Assembly (NCBI GenBank): GCA_965198795.1
Contig: OZ240674.1
Coordinates: 682,001-746,000, forward strand
Direction of reading: 5' to 3'
Source: G965198795 sp965198795
GTDB taxonomy: Bacteria > Pseudomonadota > Alphaproteobacteria > Rhodospirillales > Casp-alpha2
DNA: 64,000 nucleotides
Shown one piece after another: positions 47,356 through 56,055 of the stretch. The number at the start of each line of letters is the position of its first letter. Positions within the stretch are counted from its first letter, which is position 1. The position numbers were made by a program, and so were the translations under genes. The notes below the pieces were generated by a model. That model worked only from the letters and a program-made list of their open reading frames with translations, did not search any database and was not told the origin of the DNA.

Positions 47356-48666
47356 TCACTCGTCCAGCACTTTCAGCATATCGGCCACAGCCGTGAACTT
47401 ACGCCGGGGGGCGCCGGCGCCATCGGCGGCGGCTTCTTCCGCCGTTTCGATTTTTCGCCAGCCATCGAAATCGACGACGCGCGCGCCCGTGGCCGCTAGA
47501 TGCGCCTTTAACGCCTCGCGGCCCGGTTTATCGGAGCCGCCAGCGAAATCGCGGCATATGTGTTCGGCGGCCGCGACGCCATCGGGGCGGTTGGAGGAGA
47601 TCACCCCCGTGGGGCCTCGTTTGATCCAGCCAACGGCATAAACGCCGTCCATGACCTTGCCGTCATCATTGGGGATTGCGCCGGCCGCCTCGTCATAGGG
47701 AAGCCCAGGAACAGGCTCGACCCGATAACCGATGGCGGCGACAACAAGGCCGCAAGGAATATCAAAGGTTTCACCCGTGCCTTTTACGCGGCCGTCAACC
47801 CGTTCGGTACGCTCGAAACGAACCGCCTCGACGCGCCCGCCGCCCAGGATTTCGACGGGGCTTGCGAAAAATTCGAAGTTCAATCGCTTCGGCTTGGAGG
47901 CTGGGTCATTCTCCGTATAGCCGCGCAGCGTGTCCAGATTACGCTTCGCCAGCCGGGCGGCGCGGGGCTCCATATCATCGGGAACCGTTTCCGGAATCTG
48001 GCTGGGCTTGGCCAGCGGCACCGTCTCGGGCAGCGTGCCCAACTCGCGGAGTTCCGCGCTGGTGAACCTGGCTTCCAGCGGACCCCGGCGAGCGCAGAGA
48101 TAAGACTCTTTCAGTGTCCGGTTCTCAAGCGCCTCGGCCGCGTGAGCGGCGATATCCGAAGTAGAGAGGCCGCGTTTCGTTCGGGCCAGAATGCGCGCGC
48201 AATCCAGCGCCACGTTGCCGGCCCCGATGACCACCGCCGTCTCGACGTTCAAGTCCGGCTCCAGGCTGCGGAAATCCGGATGGCCGTTGTACCAACCAAC
48301 AAACGCCGCAGAGCCGTGAACACCTTTCATATCCGCGCCCGGAACGCCGAGCTTTCTATCTCCGGGCGCCCCCACGGCCAGCACGACGGCGTCGTACATT
48401 TCGCGAAGCTCGTCCAGGCCGACGTCCCGGCCCACCTCCACATTGCCAAAATAATTCACGGCGCCGAACAGCGCGGTTTTTTCATACCGCTTGGCGACTT
48501 TCTTGGTCATTTGATGGTCCGGCGCGACGCCGCCCCGGATCAAGCCATAAGGTGTCGGCAAGCGCTCAATGATATCGATGTCGATGGAACAACCCGTCTT
48601 CGACAAAGCCTCAGCCGTGTAGAATCCCGCCGGCCCTGATCCGATGATCGCAACGGAAATCGCCAC
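47356..48666 (-). CDS. ferredoxin-NADP reductase, adrenodoxin-reductase (FprA) type
   Basis: A flavoenzyme of 436 residues that moves electrons between ferredoxin and NADP(H). The FAD site is VAIIGSGPAGFYTAEALSK, followed by IDIIERLPTPYGLIRGGVAP DHQMTK, the adrenodoxin-reductase signature. The NADP site is TAVVIGAGNVALDCARILAR with the arginine-bearing ESYLCARRGPLEARFTSAEL. The C-terminal YAVGWIKRGPTGVISSNRPD is typical. It lies 55 bp downstream of korB on the same strand. Together they could recycle ferredoxin reduced by the 2-oxoacid oxidoreductase (inference). The 60 residues after the core are an alanine-rich tail. Confidence 0.93.
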   Translation of the reverse strand: MAISVAIIGSGPAGFYTAEALSKTGCSIDIDIIERLPTPYGLIRGGVAPDHQMTKKVAKRYEKTALFGAVNYFGNVEVGRDVGLDELREMYDAVVLAVGAPGDRKLGVPGADMKGVHGSAAFVGWYNGHPDFRSLEPDLNVETAVVIGAGNVALDCARILARTKRGLSTSDIAAHAAEALENRTLKESYLCARRGPLEARFTSAELRELGTLPETVPLAKPSQIPETVPDDMEPRAARLAKRNLDTLRGYTENDPASKPKRLNFEFFASPVEILGGGRVEAVRFERTERVDGRVKGTGETFDIPCGLVVAAIGYRVEPVPGLPYDEAAGAIPNDDGKVMDGVYAVGWIKRGPTGVISSNRPDGVAAAEHICRDFAGGSDKPGREALKAHLAATGARVVDFDGWRKIETAEEAAADGAGAPRRKFTAVADMLKVLDE

Positions 48667-48721
48667 GCCGTACAGTATCCCCTCAATCGCTGGTTGAAGA
48701 CGGCCGCGCCATTCTTATTAT

Positions 48722-49744
48722 TTATTCGACTTTCCAGGTATGACCTTTGCGCAGAAGGGCGTTGAAGTCACCCCCTTTTTCGGTCTTTTGACGCTGGATC
48801 ATATTCATGACCCCTTCATCATAGGAAACAGCGGGGTTGCAGTAGATCACCCCGATGGCGACGGGCAGCGGAGTCTCCATGGAGGCCAGCAAAACCGCCA
48901 TCGTCTGATTAGTCTCGTCATGGACCAGAACGTCTTTTTCGGCGACGCCGCCCTCTCCAATGGTGACGGCGGCGATTTTCAAAGTTCTGGTGTCCAGAAC
49001 CAGACCCTTGTTCCGTTCCTTGCCAAAAATCAACGGTTGTCCAGCGACACAATCGATCATGGCGTCGCTGGCGACGGCTTTTTCCGTGAAGTGATCGAAC
49101 ACGCCGTCATTGTAGACCTTGCAGTTCTGGAAGACCTCAACGAACGACGCTCCCTTGTGGCCATGCGCGCGCGCCAGGACGCCCGGCATATGCTTCTGCA
49201 TGTGATCGACCGCGCGGGCGACGAAGCGGGCCCCGGAACCCAGGGCGAGCAGAGCGGCGGAGACCGGCGCGTCCACCGAGCCCCCGGGCGTTGACGGAGA
49301 CGTTGTGCCGAGCCGCGAGGTGGGTGAATACTGGCCCTTGGTCAGGCCATAGATCTCGTTGTTGAACAGCAAGAAGTTCACATCCACATTCCGGCGTAAC
49401 ACGTGCATCAAATGATTGCCGCCAATCGACAGGGCGTCGCCGTCGCCGGATACGATCCAGACGTCCAGTTCCGGGTTCGCGAGCTTCACCCCCGTCGCCA
49501 CCGCGGGCGCGCGGCCATGGATGGTGTGAATGCCGTAGGTGGACATGTAATAGGGAAATCGCGCGGCGCAGCCGATACCGGAGACGAACACGGTCCTGGA
49601 TGGATCCGATTGAAGGTCGGCGAGCGTTTTCCGCACACCTTTCAGGATCGCGTAGTCGCCGCAGCCCGGGCACCAGCGGACTTCCTGGTCGGATGCGTAA
49701 TCCTTCGGGCTGAATTTCTTATCTTCCGGAGCAGTGACGTTCAT
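48722..49744 (-). CDS. korB: 2-oxoacid:ferredoxin oxidoreductase, beta subunit
   Basis: The ThDP-binding subunit of a two-subunit 2-oxoglutarate (or related) ferredoxin oxidoreductase. In the 340-residue protein the cluster/ThDP region is VRWCPGCGDYAILKGVRKTL, GIGCAARFPYYMSTYGIHTI and IVSGDGDALSIGGNHLMHVL, with NNEIYGLTKGQYSPTSRLGT. These match KorB. The cysteines CPGC and GIGC can hold the 4Fe-4S cluster. It lies 1 bp after korA and is clearly co-transcribed. Confidence 0.94.
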   Translation of the reverse strand: MNVTAPEDKKFSPKDYASDQEVRWCPGCGDYAILKGVRKTLADLQSDPSRTVFVSGIGCAARFPYYMSTYGIHTIHGRAPAVATGVKLANPELDVWIVSGDGDALSIGGNHLMHVLRRNVDVNFLLFNNEIYGLTKGQYSPTSRLGTTSPSTPGGSVDAPVSAALLALGSGARFVARAVDHMQKHMPGVLARAHGHKGASFVEVFQNCKVYNDGVFDHFTEKAVASDAMIDCVAGQPLIFGKERNKGLVLDTRTLKIAAVTIGEGGVAEKDVLVHDETNQTMAVLLASMETPLPVAIGVIYCNPAVSYDEGVMNMIQRQKTEKGGDFNALLRKGHTWKVE

Positions 49745-49745
49745 C

Positions 49746-51620
49746 TCAAGCCTCCAGCCGCTCGATCAGGACGGCTTCGATTTCGCCGATTTTGAAGGGT
49801 TGACCGGAAACCTTGTTCAGACCTTCAGCTTCTATCAGCAGTTGTCCGCGCAACAAGCTCAGCAGTTGTCCGTTATTCATTTCCGGAACGATCACGTGTT
49901 CGAAGCCCGACAGCAGGTCGCTCAGGTTTTTCGGCAGGGGCCAGATGTGGCGCAGGTGAATGTGGCTCACCAATTGGCCCTGGGCGCGCAAATTGGCCAC
50001 CGCCCGGCTGATCGGTCCGTAGGTGGAGCCCCAACCGACCACGGCGAGCTTGCCGGTCGCATCGCCGTCTTCCACGTCCTGAGGCGGAATGTCGTCGGCG
50101 ATCCGCAGAATTTTCTCGGCGCGGGTGTCGGTCATTTTTTGGTGATTGTCCGGATCGTAGGAAATATGCCCCGAGTCATAGTCCTTCTCGAGGCCGCCGA
50201 TGCGATGTTCAAGTCCCGGCGTGCCCGGCTTGGCCCAGACCCGGCCCAGCGTTTTCTCGTCGCGCAGGAACGGATGGAAGCCTTCCGTCTCCTTATGGAA
50301 CGTGACCGGGAATGGTTCATAAGCGTCCATATCGGGAATTTTCCAGGGTTCCGCCGCGTTGCTGATGTAACCGTCAGCCAACAGATAGACAGGCGTCATA
50401 TACTTGGTGGCCAGGCGGCAGGCCTCAATGGCTGTTTCGAAACAATCGGACGGCGAGCGAATGGCCAGGACGGGGACGGGGGCGTCCCCATTACGGCCAT
50501 AGACCGCCTGATAAAGGTCCGATTGTTCCGTCTTGGTCGGCATGCCGGTCGATGGGCCGGCGCGTTGAACGTTGACGACGACCAGGGGAAGTTCCGTCGA
50601 AATCGCCAAACCAATCGCTTCGGTTTTCAGCGCGACGCCTGGGCCGCTTGATGACGTCACGCCAAGCGATCCGGCGTAGGAGGCGCCAATGGCCGCGCAA
50701 GCCGCCGCGATTTCGTCTTCCGCCTGGAAGGTGGTGACGTTGAAATCCGCCATGGTGGAAAGCGTATGCAGCAAGGGCGAGGCCGGCGTGATCGGATAGC
50801 TTGCGAATATCATCGGCAGGCCGGCCAGTTTCGCGCCCGCGGCCAAGCCCCACGCAAGGGCTTCGCCGCCGGTGACCGTGCGATAGAGACCAGCGCCGAT
50901 TTTTGCCGGCTCCACCAGGAAGCCCGAAACGCCATCCGGCATTTCAACGGTTTCAGCGACCATATGGCCCGCGTTCATAGCGGCGATGTTGGCTTCGGCC
51001 AGTTCCGGTTTCCTGGCGAACTTGGATTTCAGCCAGTCCGCCGTCGGCCGTCGGTCGCGGCCGTACATCCAGTAGACGAAACCTAACGTCCAGAAGTTCT
51101 TGCAACGTTGAGCGTCCTTGTTGCCGAGGCCCGACTCCTTCACCGCTTCCATGGTGAATTTGGTGATGTCCAGCGCGATCACGCGGTAATCCGCAAGGCT
51201 GCCGTCTTCCAGCGGGTTGACGCCGTATTTCGCCTTGCGCAGGTTCTTGTCCACGAACGCGCCTGTATCGGCGATGATCACGCCGCCCTTCTTCAGTTTC
51301 TTCAGCTCAACCCTCAGCGCCGCCGGGTTCATGGCGACCAGCATGTCGAATTGATCGCCAGCGGTCTTGATGACGCGGGAGCCGAAGTTGATCTGGAAGG
51401 CGGAAACTCCGAAGAGCGTCCCTTGCGGCGCGCGAATCTCGGCGGGGAAATCCGGGAAGGTCGCGAGATCGTTACCGGCAAGAGCGGTGGATTGAGTGAA
51501 TTGAGAGCCGGTTATCTGCATACCGTCGCCGGAGTCGCCCGCGAAACGCACAACGGCGCTTTGGATCAGTTGGCGGTCCGTGACGGTCGGCTGCGACCCG
51601 GCGAGAGCGGACGAGGCCAT
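49746..51620 (-). CDS. korA: 2-oxoacid:ferredoxin oxidoreductase, alpha subunit (gamma-alpha fusion)
   Basis: A 624-residue fused subunit. The N-terminal gamma domain is VVRFAGDSGDGMQITGSQFT ... FPAEIRAPQGTLFGVSAFQI, covering about residues 25-210. The alpha domain follows with YPITPASPLLHTLSTMADFN, EDEIAAACAAIGASYAGSLG VTSSSGPGVALKTEAIG and VNVQRAGPSTGMPTKTEQSD. This layout is that of aerobic KorA proteins, which decarboxylate 2-oxoglutarate and reduce ferredoxin as an alternative TCA step. Exact substrate preference cannot be read from the sequence. First gene of the korA-korB-fprA-like run. Confidence 0.94.
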   Translation of the reverse strand: MASSALAGSQPTVTDRQLIQSAVVRFAGDSGDGMQITGSQFTQSTALAGNDLATFPDFPAEIRAPQGTLFGVSAFQINFGSRVIKTAGDQFDMLVAMNPAALRVELKKLKKGGVIIADTGAFVDKNLRKAKYGVNPLEDGSLADYRVIALDITKFTMEAVKESGLGNKDAQRCKNFWTLGFVYWMYGRDRRPTADWLKSKFARKPELAEANIAAMNAGHMVAETVEMPDGVSGFLVEPAKIGAGLYRTVTGGEALAWGLAAGAKLAGLPMIFASYPITPASPLLHTLSTMADFNVTTFQAEDEIAAACAAIGASYAGSLGVTSSSGPGVALKTEAIGLAISTELPLVVVNVQRAGPSTGMPTKTEQSDLYQAVYGRNGDAPVPVLAIRSPSDCFETAIEACRLATKYMTPVYLLADGYISNAAEPWKIPDMDAYEPFPVTFHKETEGFHPFLRDEKTLGRVWAKPGTPGLEHRIGGLEKDYDSGHISYDPDNHQKMTDTRAEKILRIADDIPPQDVEDGDATGKLAVVGWGSTYGPISRAVANLRAQGQLVSHIHLRHIWPLPKNLSDLLSGFEHVIVPEMNNGQLLSLLRGQLLIEAEGLNKVSGQPFKIGEIEAVLIERLEA

Positions 51621-51929
51621 GTCTTGTCGTTTCCAGGGCGCGCGGGGAGAACCGCGCGGATCGTTTCAGATTTTCTTGACTGTGAGTTAGTAAAGTCAGA
51701 ACTAGAGCCCGGCGCGATGATTTGATTATCCGCGTTGATGTCCGGGGACCGTTATTTAGAACAAGGTCTCCCGGGGAACAACACCATGTCTATAGGGTTA
51801 TCGTTCACCGATGCTTAAGCGGATGGCGTGCTTGGAGAGAATTTAGCGTGGTCAAACGCTGGCGCGTCGTGCCCGGGACCCCTATCTTCGCCGAATGCCT
51901 TTGCTCCGCGTCACTCAAAGAGACACTCC
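51621..51929. other. divergent gap between korA and tldE
   Basis: About 300 bp with promoters expected for both flanking genes. It contains an imperfect palindrome TTCTTGACT ... AGTCAGAA (about 51671-51700) and a GC-rich hairpin at 51742-51774 without a T tract. No gene is supported. Confidence 0.5.
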
Positions 51930-53264
51930 ATGACCCAGCCGCTTGACCTGCTCGACACCCTGCTTTCCAAAGCCAAAGCGAAGGGAGCGGACGCCGCCGA
52001 CGCGGTCTACGTAAGCGGTCAATCGTTGTCCTTGTCCCAGCGTCTGGGCGAGCCCGAAGACCTGGATCGTTCAGAAGGCCGGGACGCCGGCCTGCGTGTC
52101 TTCATTGGCAAGCGGCAAGCGATCGTCTCTTCGTCCGACACGGGGACCGGCGCTCTGGATGAGTTGGTCGAGCGTGCGCTCGCCATGGCCAAGGCCGTGC
52201 CGGAAGACGAATTCGCGGGGGTCGCCGATCCGGACCAGTTGGCGGCGGACATCCCCGACGTCGATGGCTTCGACGGATTTGAACCGTCCGCGGAGAAGCT
52301 GATCGAACTCGCGGGCGTCACGGAAGACGCCGCCCGCGGGATCGAAGGGGTGACAAACTCGGAAGGCGCCGAAGCCAGCTGGGGCACGACGGAAATCGCC
52401 ATCGCCGCGTCCAACGGTTTCGCCGAACGGCGCCGCGGATCACGTTTCAGCGTTTCCGTCTCGGTGTTGGCTGGCGAGGGCACGGGCATGGAGCGCGATT
52501 ACGATTACGACTCCAAGGTTTTCTTTGAGGACTTGCAAGACGCCGCCGCCATCGGCGCCTCGGCGGGCAGGAAAGCCGTTGAGCGTTTGAACCCCAGAAA
52601 AGTCGAAACCCGCCAGGCGCCGGTTGTATACGACCCGCGCGTCGCGGGATCCATCGTCCGTCACCTGGCCGGCGCGGTGAACGGCGCTTCCGTCGCCCGG
52701 GGCACGTCGTTCCTGAAGGACAAGATGGGCGAGCGGGTGTTCCCGGAGGGCGTCACCATTATCGACGATCCCTTGATGCCACGGGGCTTAAACTCAAAGC
52801 CGTTCGATGGCGAAGGTCTCGCCACCCGGCGCCACAACGTCGTCGATAAGGGAAGGTTGACGACCTGGTTTTTGAATCTGCGCTCCGCGCGTCAGTTGGG
52901 TTTGGCGCCCACGGGCCATGCGTCGCGTGGTGTTTCCAGCCCGCCGGGATCGGGTTCAACGAACCTTTATCTGGCGGCGGGGGATATCTCGCGCGGCGAC
53001 ATGATCAGGCAGATCGACAACGGCTTTTACGTCACCGAGTTGATCGGCATGGGTCTTAACGGGGTGACGGGGGATTACAGCCGGGGCGCCACGGGGTTCT
53101 GGATCGAGAACGGCGAGATCGCTTACCCAGTCAGTGAAATGACCATCGCGGGGAACCTGAAGGACATGTTCATGAACCTAACGCCGGCGGATGATTTGGA
53201 ATTCCGCTATGGCGTCAACGCGCCGACGGTGCGCATTGACGGCATGACGGTGGCGGGGAAGTAG
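51930..53264 (+). CDS. tldE: metalloprotease subunit TldE (PmbA)
   Basis: The non-catalytic partner of TldD in the heterodimeric peptidase. I start it at the ATG at 51930 (MTQPLDLLDTLLSKAKAKGA), where family similarity begins; the frame extends 34 spacer-like codons upstream. Family segments are SLSLSQRLGEPEDLDRSEGR DAGLRVFIG, RKVETRQAPVVYDPRVAGSI, LAPTGHASRGVSSPPGSGST NLYLAAG and GVTGDYSRGATGFWIENGEI. It lacks the HExxxH motif, as expected. The 444-residue length is normal. Confidence 0.95.
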   Translation: MTQPLDLLDTLLSKAKAKGADAADAVYVSGQSLSLSQRLGEPEDLDRSEGRDAGLRVFIGKRQAIVSSSDTGTGALDELVERALAMAKAVPEDEFAGVADPDQLAADIPDVDGFDGFEPSAEKLIELAGVTEDAARGIEGVTNSEGAEASWGTTEIAIAASNGFAERRRGSRFSVSVSVLAGEGTGMERDYDYDSKVFFEDLQDAAAIGASAGRKAVERLNPRKVETRQAPVVYDPRVAGSIVRHLAGAVNGASVARGTSFLKDKMGERVFPEGVTIIDDPLMPRGLNSKPFDGEGLATRRHNVVDKGRLTTWFLNLRSARQLGLAPTGHASRGVSSPPGSGSTNLYLAAGDISRGDMIRQIDNGFYVTELIGMGLNGVTGDYSRGATGFWIENGEIAYPVSEMTIAGNLKDMFMNLTPADDLEFRYGVNAPTVRIDGMTVAGK

Positions 53265-53271
53265 ATACTTG

Positions 53272-53556
53272 ATGGAAGAGGCGTTCGGCACCCAGGTTCA
53301 ATCGCGGCATGGCCGTAATATCCGCGTCATGCTCCACCCGAGCCGGCGGCGGCGCTGGATGGCCCCTGTGATGAACCTGATGGTTGAACATGCGCGCGCC
53401 AAGAACCGGCGGCGTCTGGCGCGGATGACGTCAATGATTCTTGAAAGAACCCTGAAATCAAGCCAGGCGCGGCGCATCCTTGTTGGTGGCGGGGGAGCCG
53501 CGCGTGTTATTCTCCGCCGCTGGTGTTTCGTGCTGCGAGTTTCCGTTGTCAGATAG
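53272..53556 (+). CDS. small basic hypothetical protein (doubtful)
   Basis: An open frame of 94 codons starting at the ATG at 53272, 7 bp after tldE, and ending inside the beginning of the msbA-like gene. The product is very basic and arginine-rich (HPSRRRRWMAPVMN, RAKNRRRLARM). No domain is recognised. Its position would fit a short gene in the run, but the composition is also that of a chance frame in GC-rich DNA. Some sequence must fill this 230-bp gap, so it is listed with low confidence. Confidence 0.25.
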   Translation: MEEAFGTQVQSRHGRNIRVMLHPSRRRRWMAPVMNLMVEHARAKNRRRLARMTSMILERTLKSSQARRILVGGGGAARVILRRWCFVLRVSVVR

Positions 53557-55321
53557 ACCTGTCCATCGTTCGTCCCGAAAACTCCTCGGCCGCCTGCTGC
53601 GGGAGAATGTCCGCCATTATTGGGGCTGGATCGCGTTGGCGCTCATCGCCATGGCGATCACCTCGGCGGCGACGGGGTTCAGCGCGAAGTTCATGGAGAA
53701 CATCGTCAACGATATTTTCGTTCAGGCGCGCGAGGATTTGCTATGGCCGACGGCGGCGGTGGTCTTTGTCGTCTTTGCCGTGAAGGGCCTGTCGGCGTAC
53801 GCGCAAGCCACCTTGATGGCCTATGTGGGGCAGCGGATCGTCGCGGACAACCAGGTCCGCCTGTTCGACCACATCGCGCGCATGGACGTGGCCTATTTTC
53901 ACAACACCAACACGGGTGACCTGATCGCGCGTTTTCTCTATGACGTCAACGCCATGCGCGGCGCGGTGTCGGATGTGTTGACCAGCCTGGGAAAGGACCT
54001 GTTAACCCTTATCGCCTTGATTGCGGTGATGTTTTATCAAGATTGGGTCCTGGCCGCCGTTTCGTTCCTTGTGTTCCCGGCGGCCCTTCTGCCCATCGTC
54101 AAGTTGGGCAGGCGCATGCGCAAGGTGGCGGCCAACACGCAGGTTGAGACCGGCCTGTTCACCACGCTTTTGGAGCAGACCATCAACGGCATGCGGGTGG
54201 TGAAGGCCTATGGCATGGAGGCGTATGAAACCGGCCGGGTGCGTTCATTGGTGGAGCGTGTCTTCCAATTGAGCATGAAAGCCATCCGGACCCGGGCCAT
54301 GGCCAGCCCGATCATGGAGAGCCTGGGCGGCTTTGCGATTGGGGTTGTCATCCTTTATGGCGGCGCGCGCGTCATCGACGGCGCGACGACGGCCGGGGCG
54401 TTCTTCTCATTCATCACCGCGCTTTTGCTGGCGTATGAGCCCATGAAGCGTCTGGCCAACCTGAACGTGTCGCTTCAGACCGGCCTGGCCGGCGCGGATC
54501 GTCTGTTTCACCTGCTTGACACGCCGGCGGGTATTCAACAAAAACCCGACGCCATCGCGTTGCCGCCCATTGAAGGGCACGTCCAGTTCCGCGGCGTGAC
54601 CTTCTCCTATGGACCCGAAGTGCCGGCGTTGGCTGGCGTCAACATTGACATCCCGGCGGGTAAGACCGTCGCCCTGGTGGGGCCGTCCGGCGCCGGCAAG
54701 ACGACAATCCTCAACATGGTGCCGCGCTTTTACGACGCGGAAGCCGGCGCCGTGTTGATTGACGGGCATGACGTTCGGGACGTCACCTTCGATTCCTTGA
54801 GGTCCAATATCGCGCTCGTCAGCCAGGACGTTACCTTGTTCGACGACACCGTGCGCGCGAACATCGCATATGGGCGTTTGGGCGCCTCTCAAGAAGAGAT
54901 CGAGGACGCCGCCCGGCATGCGGCCGCTCACGACTTCATTCTCGAACTCTCCAATGGATACGACACGATGGTCGGCGAGCAAGGCGTGAGGCTGTCCGGC
55001 GGCCAACGCCAGCGCTTGGCCATCGCGCGGGCCATGCTGAAAAACGCGCCTGTTCTGCTTTTGGATGAGGCGACATCGGCTCTTGACGCCGAGAGCGAGC
55101 GCCACATTCAAACGGCCTTGGAAGATTTAATGAAGGATAGAACCACCCTGGTCATCGCACACCGTCTGTCCACGGTCATGAATGCGGATCGAATTTACGT
55201 TGTGCGGGCGGGCAAGATTGCGGAAATGGGCGCCCACGCCGAGTTGATCGCCAAGGATGGGCTTTATCGCCGCCTGCACGATTTGCAATTTGGCGAAGAT
55301 GCAGCCGAAGCGACGGCTTGA
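53504..55321 (+). CDS. MsbA-like lipid ABC transporter (fused membrane and ATPase domains)
   Basis: A half-size ABC exporter that probably flips lipid A-core. Six membrane helices come first (ENVRHYWGWIALALIAMAIT, WPTAAVVFVVFAVKGLSAYA, TALLLAYEPMKRLANLNVSL). The ATPase has Walker A LVGPSGAGKTTILNMVPRFY, Q-loop SNIALVSQDVTLFDDTVRAN, signature RLSGGQRQRLAIARAMLKNA, Walker B VLLLDEATSALD and H-loop TLVIAHRLST. The frame opens at a TTG at 53480; a GTG at 53504, with GGGGGAG seven bases before it, is my choice, and a TTG at 53546 also fits. It heads the lipid A run and overlaps the next gene by 1 bp. Confidence 0.92.
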   Translation: MLFSAAGVSCCEFPLSDRPVHRSSRKLLGRLLRENVRHYWGWIALALIAMAITSAATGFSAKFMENIVNDIFVQAREDLLWPTAAVVFVVFAVKGLSAYAQATLMAYVGQRIVADNQVRLFDHIARMDVAYFHNTNTGDLIARFLYDVNAMRGAVSDVLTSLGKDLLTLIALIAVMFYQDWVLAAVSFLVFPAALLPIVKLGRRMRKVAANTQVETGLFTTLLEQTINGMRVVKAYGMEAYETGRVRSLVERVFQLSMKAIRTRAMASPIMESLGGFAIGVVILYGGARVIDGATTAGAFFSFITALLLAYEPMKRLANLNVSLQTGLAGADRLFHLLDTPAGIQQKPDAIALPPIEGHVQFRGVTFSYGPEVPALAGVNIDIPAGKTVALVGPSGAGKTTILNMVPRFYDAEAGAVLIDGHDVRDVTFDSLRSNIALVSQDVTLFDDTVRANIAYGRLGASQEEIEDAARHAAAHDFILELSNGYDTMVGEQGVRLSGGQRQRLAIARAMLKNAPVLLLDEATSALDAESERHIQTALEDLMKDRTTLVIAHRLSTVMNADRIYVVRAGKIAEMGAHAELIAKDGLYRRLHDLQFGEDAAEATA

Positions 55322-56055
55322 TGGTCAAGCAATTCGTCAAGAGAGTCTCCAAGAATGAAAACCTGCGGCGATTTCTCTGCTGGGCCGGATCGCTTTACAT
55401 CCGCTTGGTGATCGGGACCTGCCGATGGCGGGTGGTTGGAGCGGACGCGGCGCGGGATCATTGGGCCCGGCGGCGGCCCTTCATCCTGTGTTTTTGGCAC
55501 GGCCGTTTATTGATGATGCCCCATTGCTGGCCCCGTGAGCGCACTATTCACATGCTGATCTCCGGGCATCGAGACGGACAACTGATCGCCGGTACGGTCT
55601 CGCACTTCGGCATTGAGACGGTCAAGGGCTCCACGACGCGGGGTGGAGCACGGGCGCTGCGCGCCATGCTGCAGGTGCTCAAAACCGGCGGCTATGTGGG
55701 GATTACGCCGGATGGTCCGCGAGGGCCGCGCATGCGGTCCGGTGAAGGCGCCGTCAACGTGGCCAGGATGGCCGGCGTGCCGATCATCCCGGCGACATTC
55801 GGCGTCCGTAGCGGGCGCGTGCTCGGGACTTGGGACCGGTTTCTGGTCGCATTGCCGTTTTCCGATGGCGTCATTGTCTGGGGCGAACCAATCACGGTTG
55901 AGCGGCGAGCCGATGCGGAAGCCATCGAGACGGCGCGTCTGGCCGTTGAGGACAGCCTCAACGCCATCACGGCGGAAGCCGACCGGTTGACCAGGCGTTC
56001 GCCGGTTCAACCGGCTCCCGCGACCGGTCTCAAAGTCAACGGGGCCGGGGCGTAG
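55321..56055 (+). CDS. DUF374 lysophospholipid acyltransferase family protein
   Basis: A 244-residue protein of the DUF374 family, a branch of the acyltransferase superfamily found next to waaA. LCFWHGRLLMMPHCWPRERT and LISGHRDGQLIAGTVSHFGI ... VKGSTTRGGARALRAMLQVL ... GITPDGPRGPRMRSGEGAVN are the family motifs. The ATG at 55321 overlaps the ABC transporter stop (TGATG). It ends immediately before waaA (0 bp). The family has been linked to lipid A/Kdo region assembly; the exact acyl acceptor is not settled. A conserved membrane-facing start (FLCWAGSLYIRLVIGTCRW) is visible. Confidence 0.9.
   Translation: MVKQFVKRVSKNENLRRFLCWAGSLYIRLVIGTCRWRVVGADAARDHWARRRPFILCFWHGRLLMMPHCWPRERTIHMLISGHRDGQLIAGTVSHFGIETVKGSTTRGGARALRAMLQVLKTGGYVGITPDGPRGPRMRSGEGAVNVARMAGVPIIPATFGVRSGRVLGTWDRFLVALPFSDGVIVWGEPITVERRADAEAIETARLAVEDSLNAITAEADRLTRRSPVQPAPATGLKVNGAGA

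Noticed and set aside
51742..51774. GC-rich hairpin as a korA or tldE terminator
   Set aside because: No T tract on either strand and it lies between divergent genes; no terminator role is expected.
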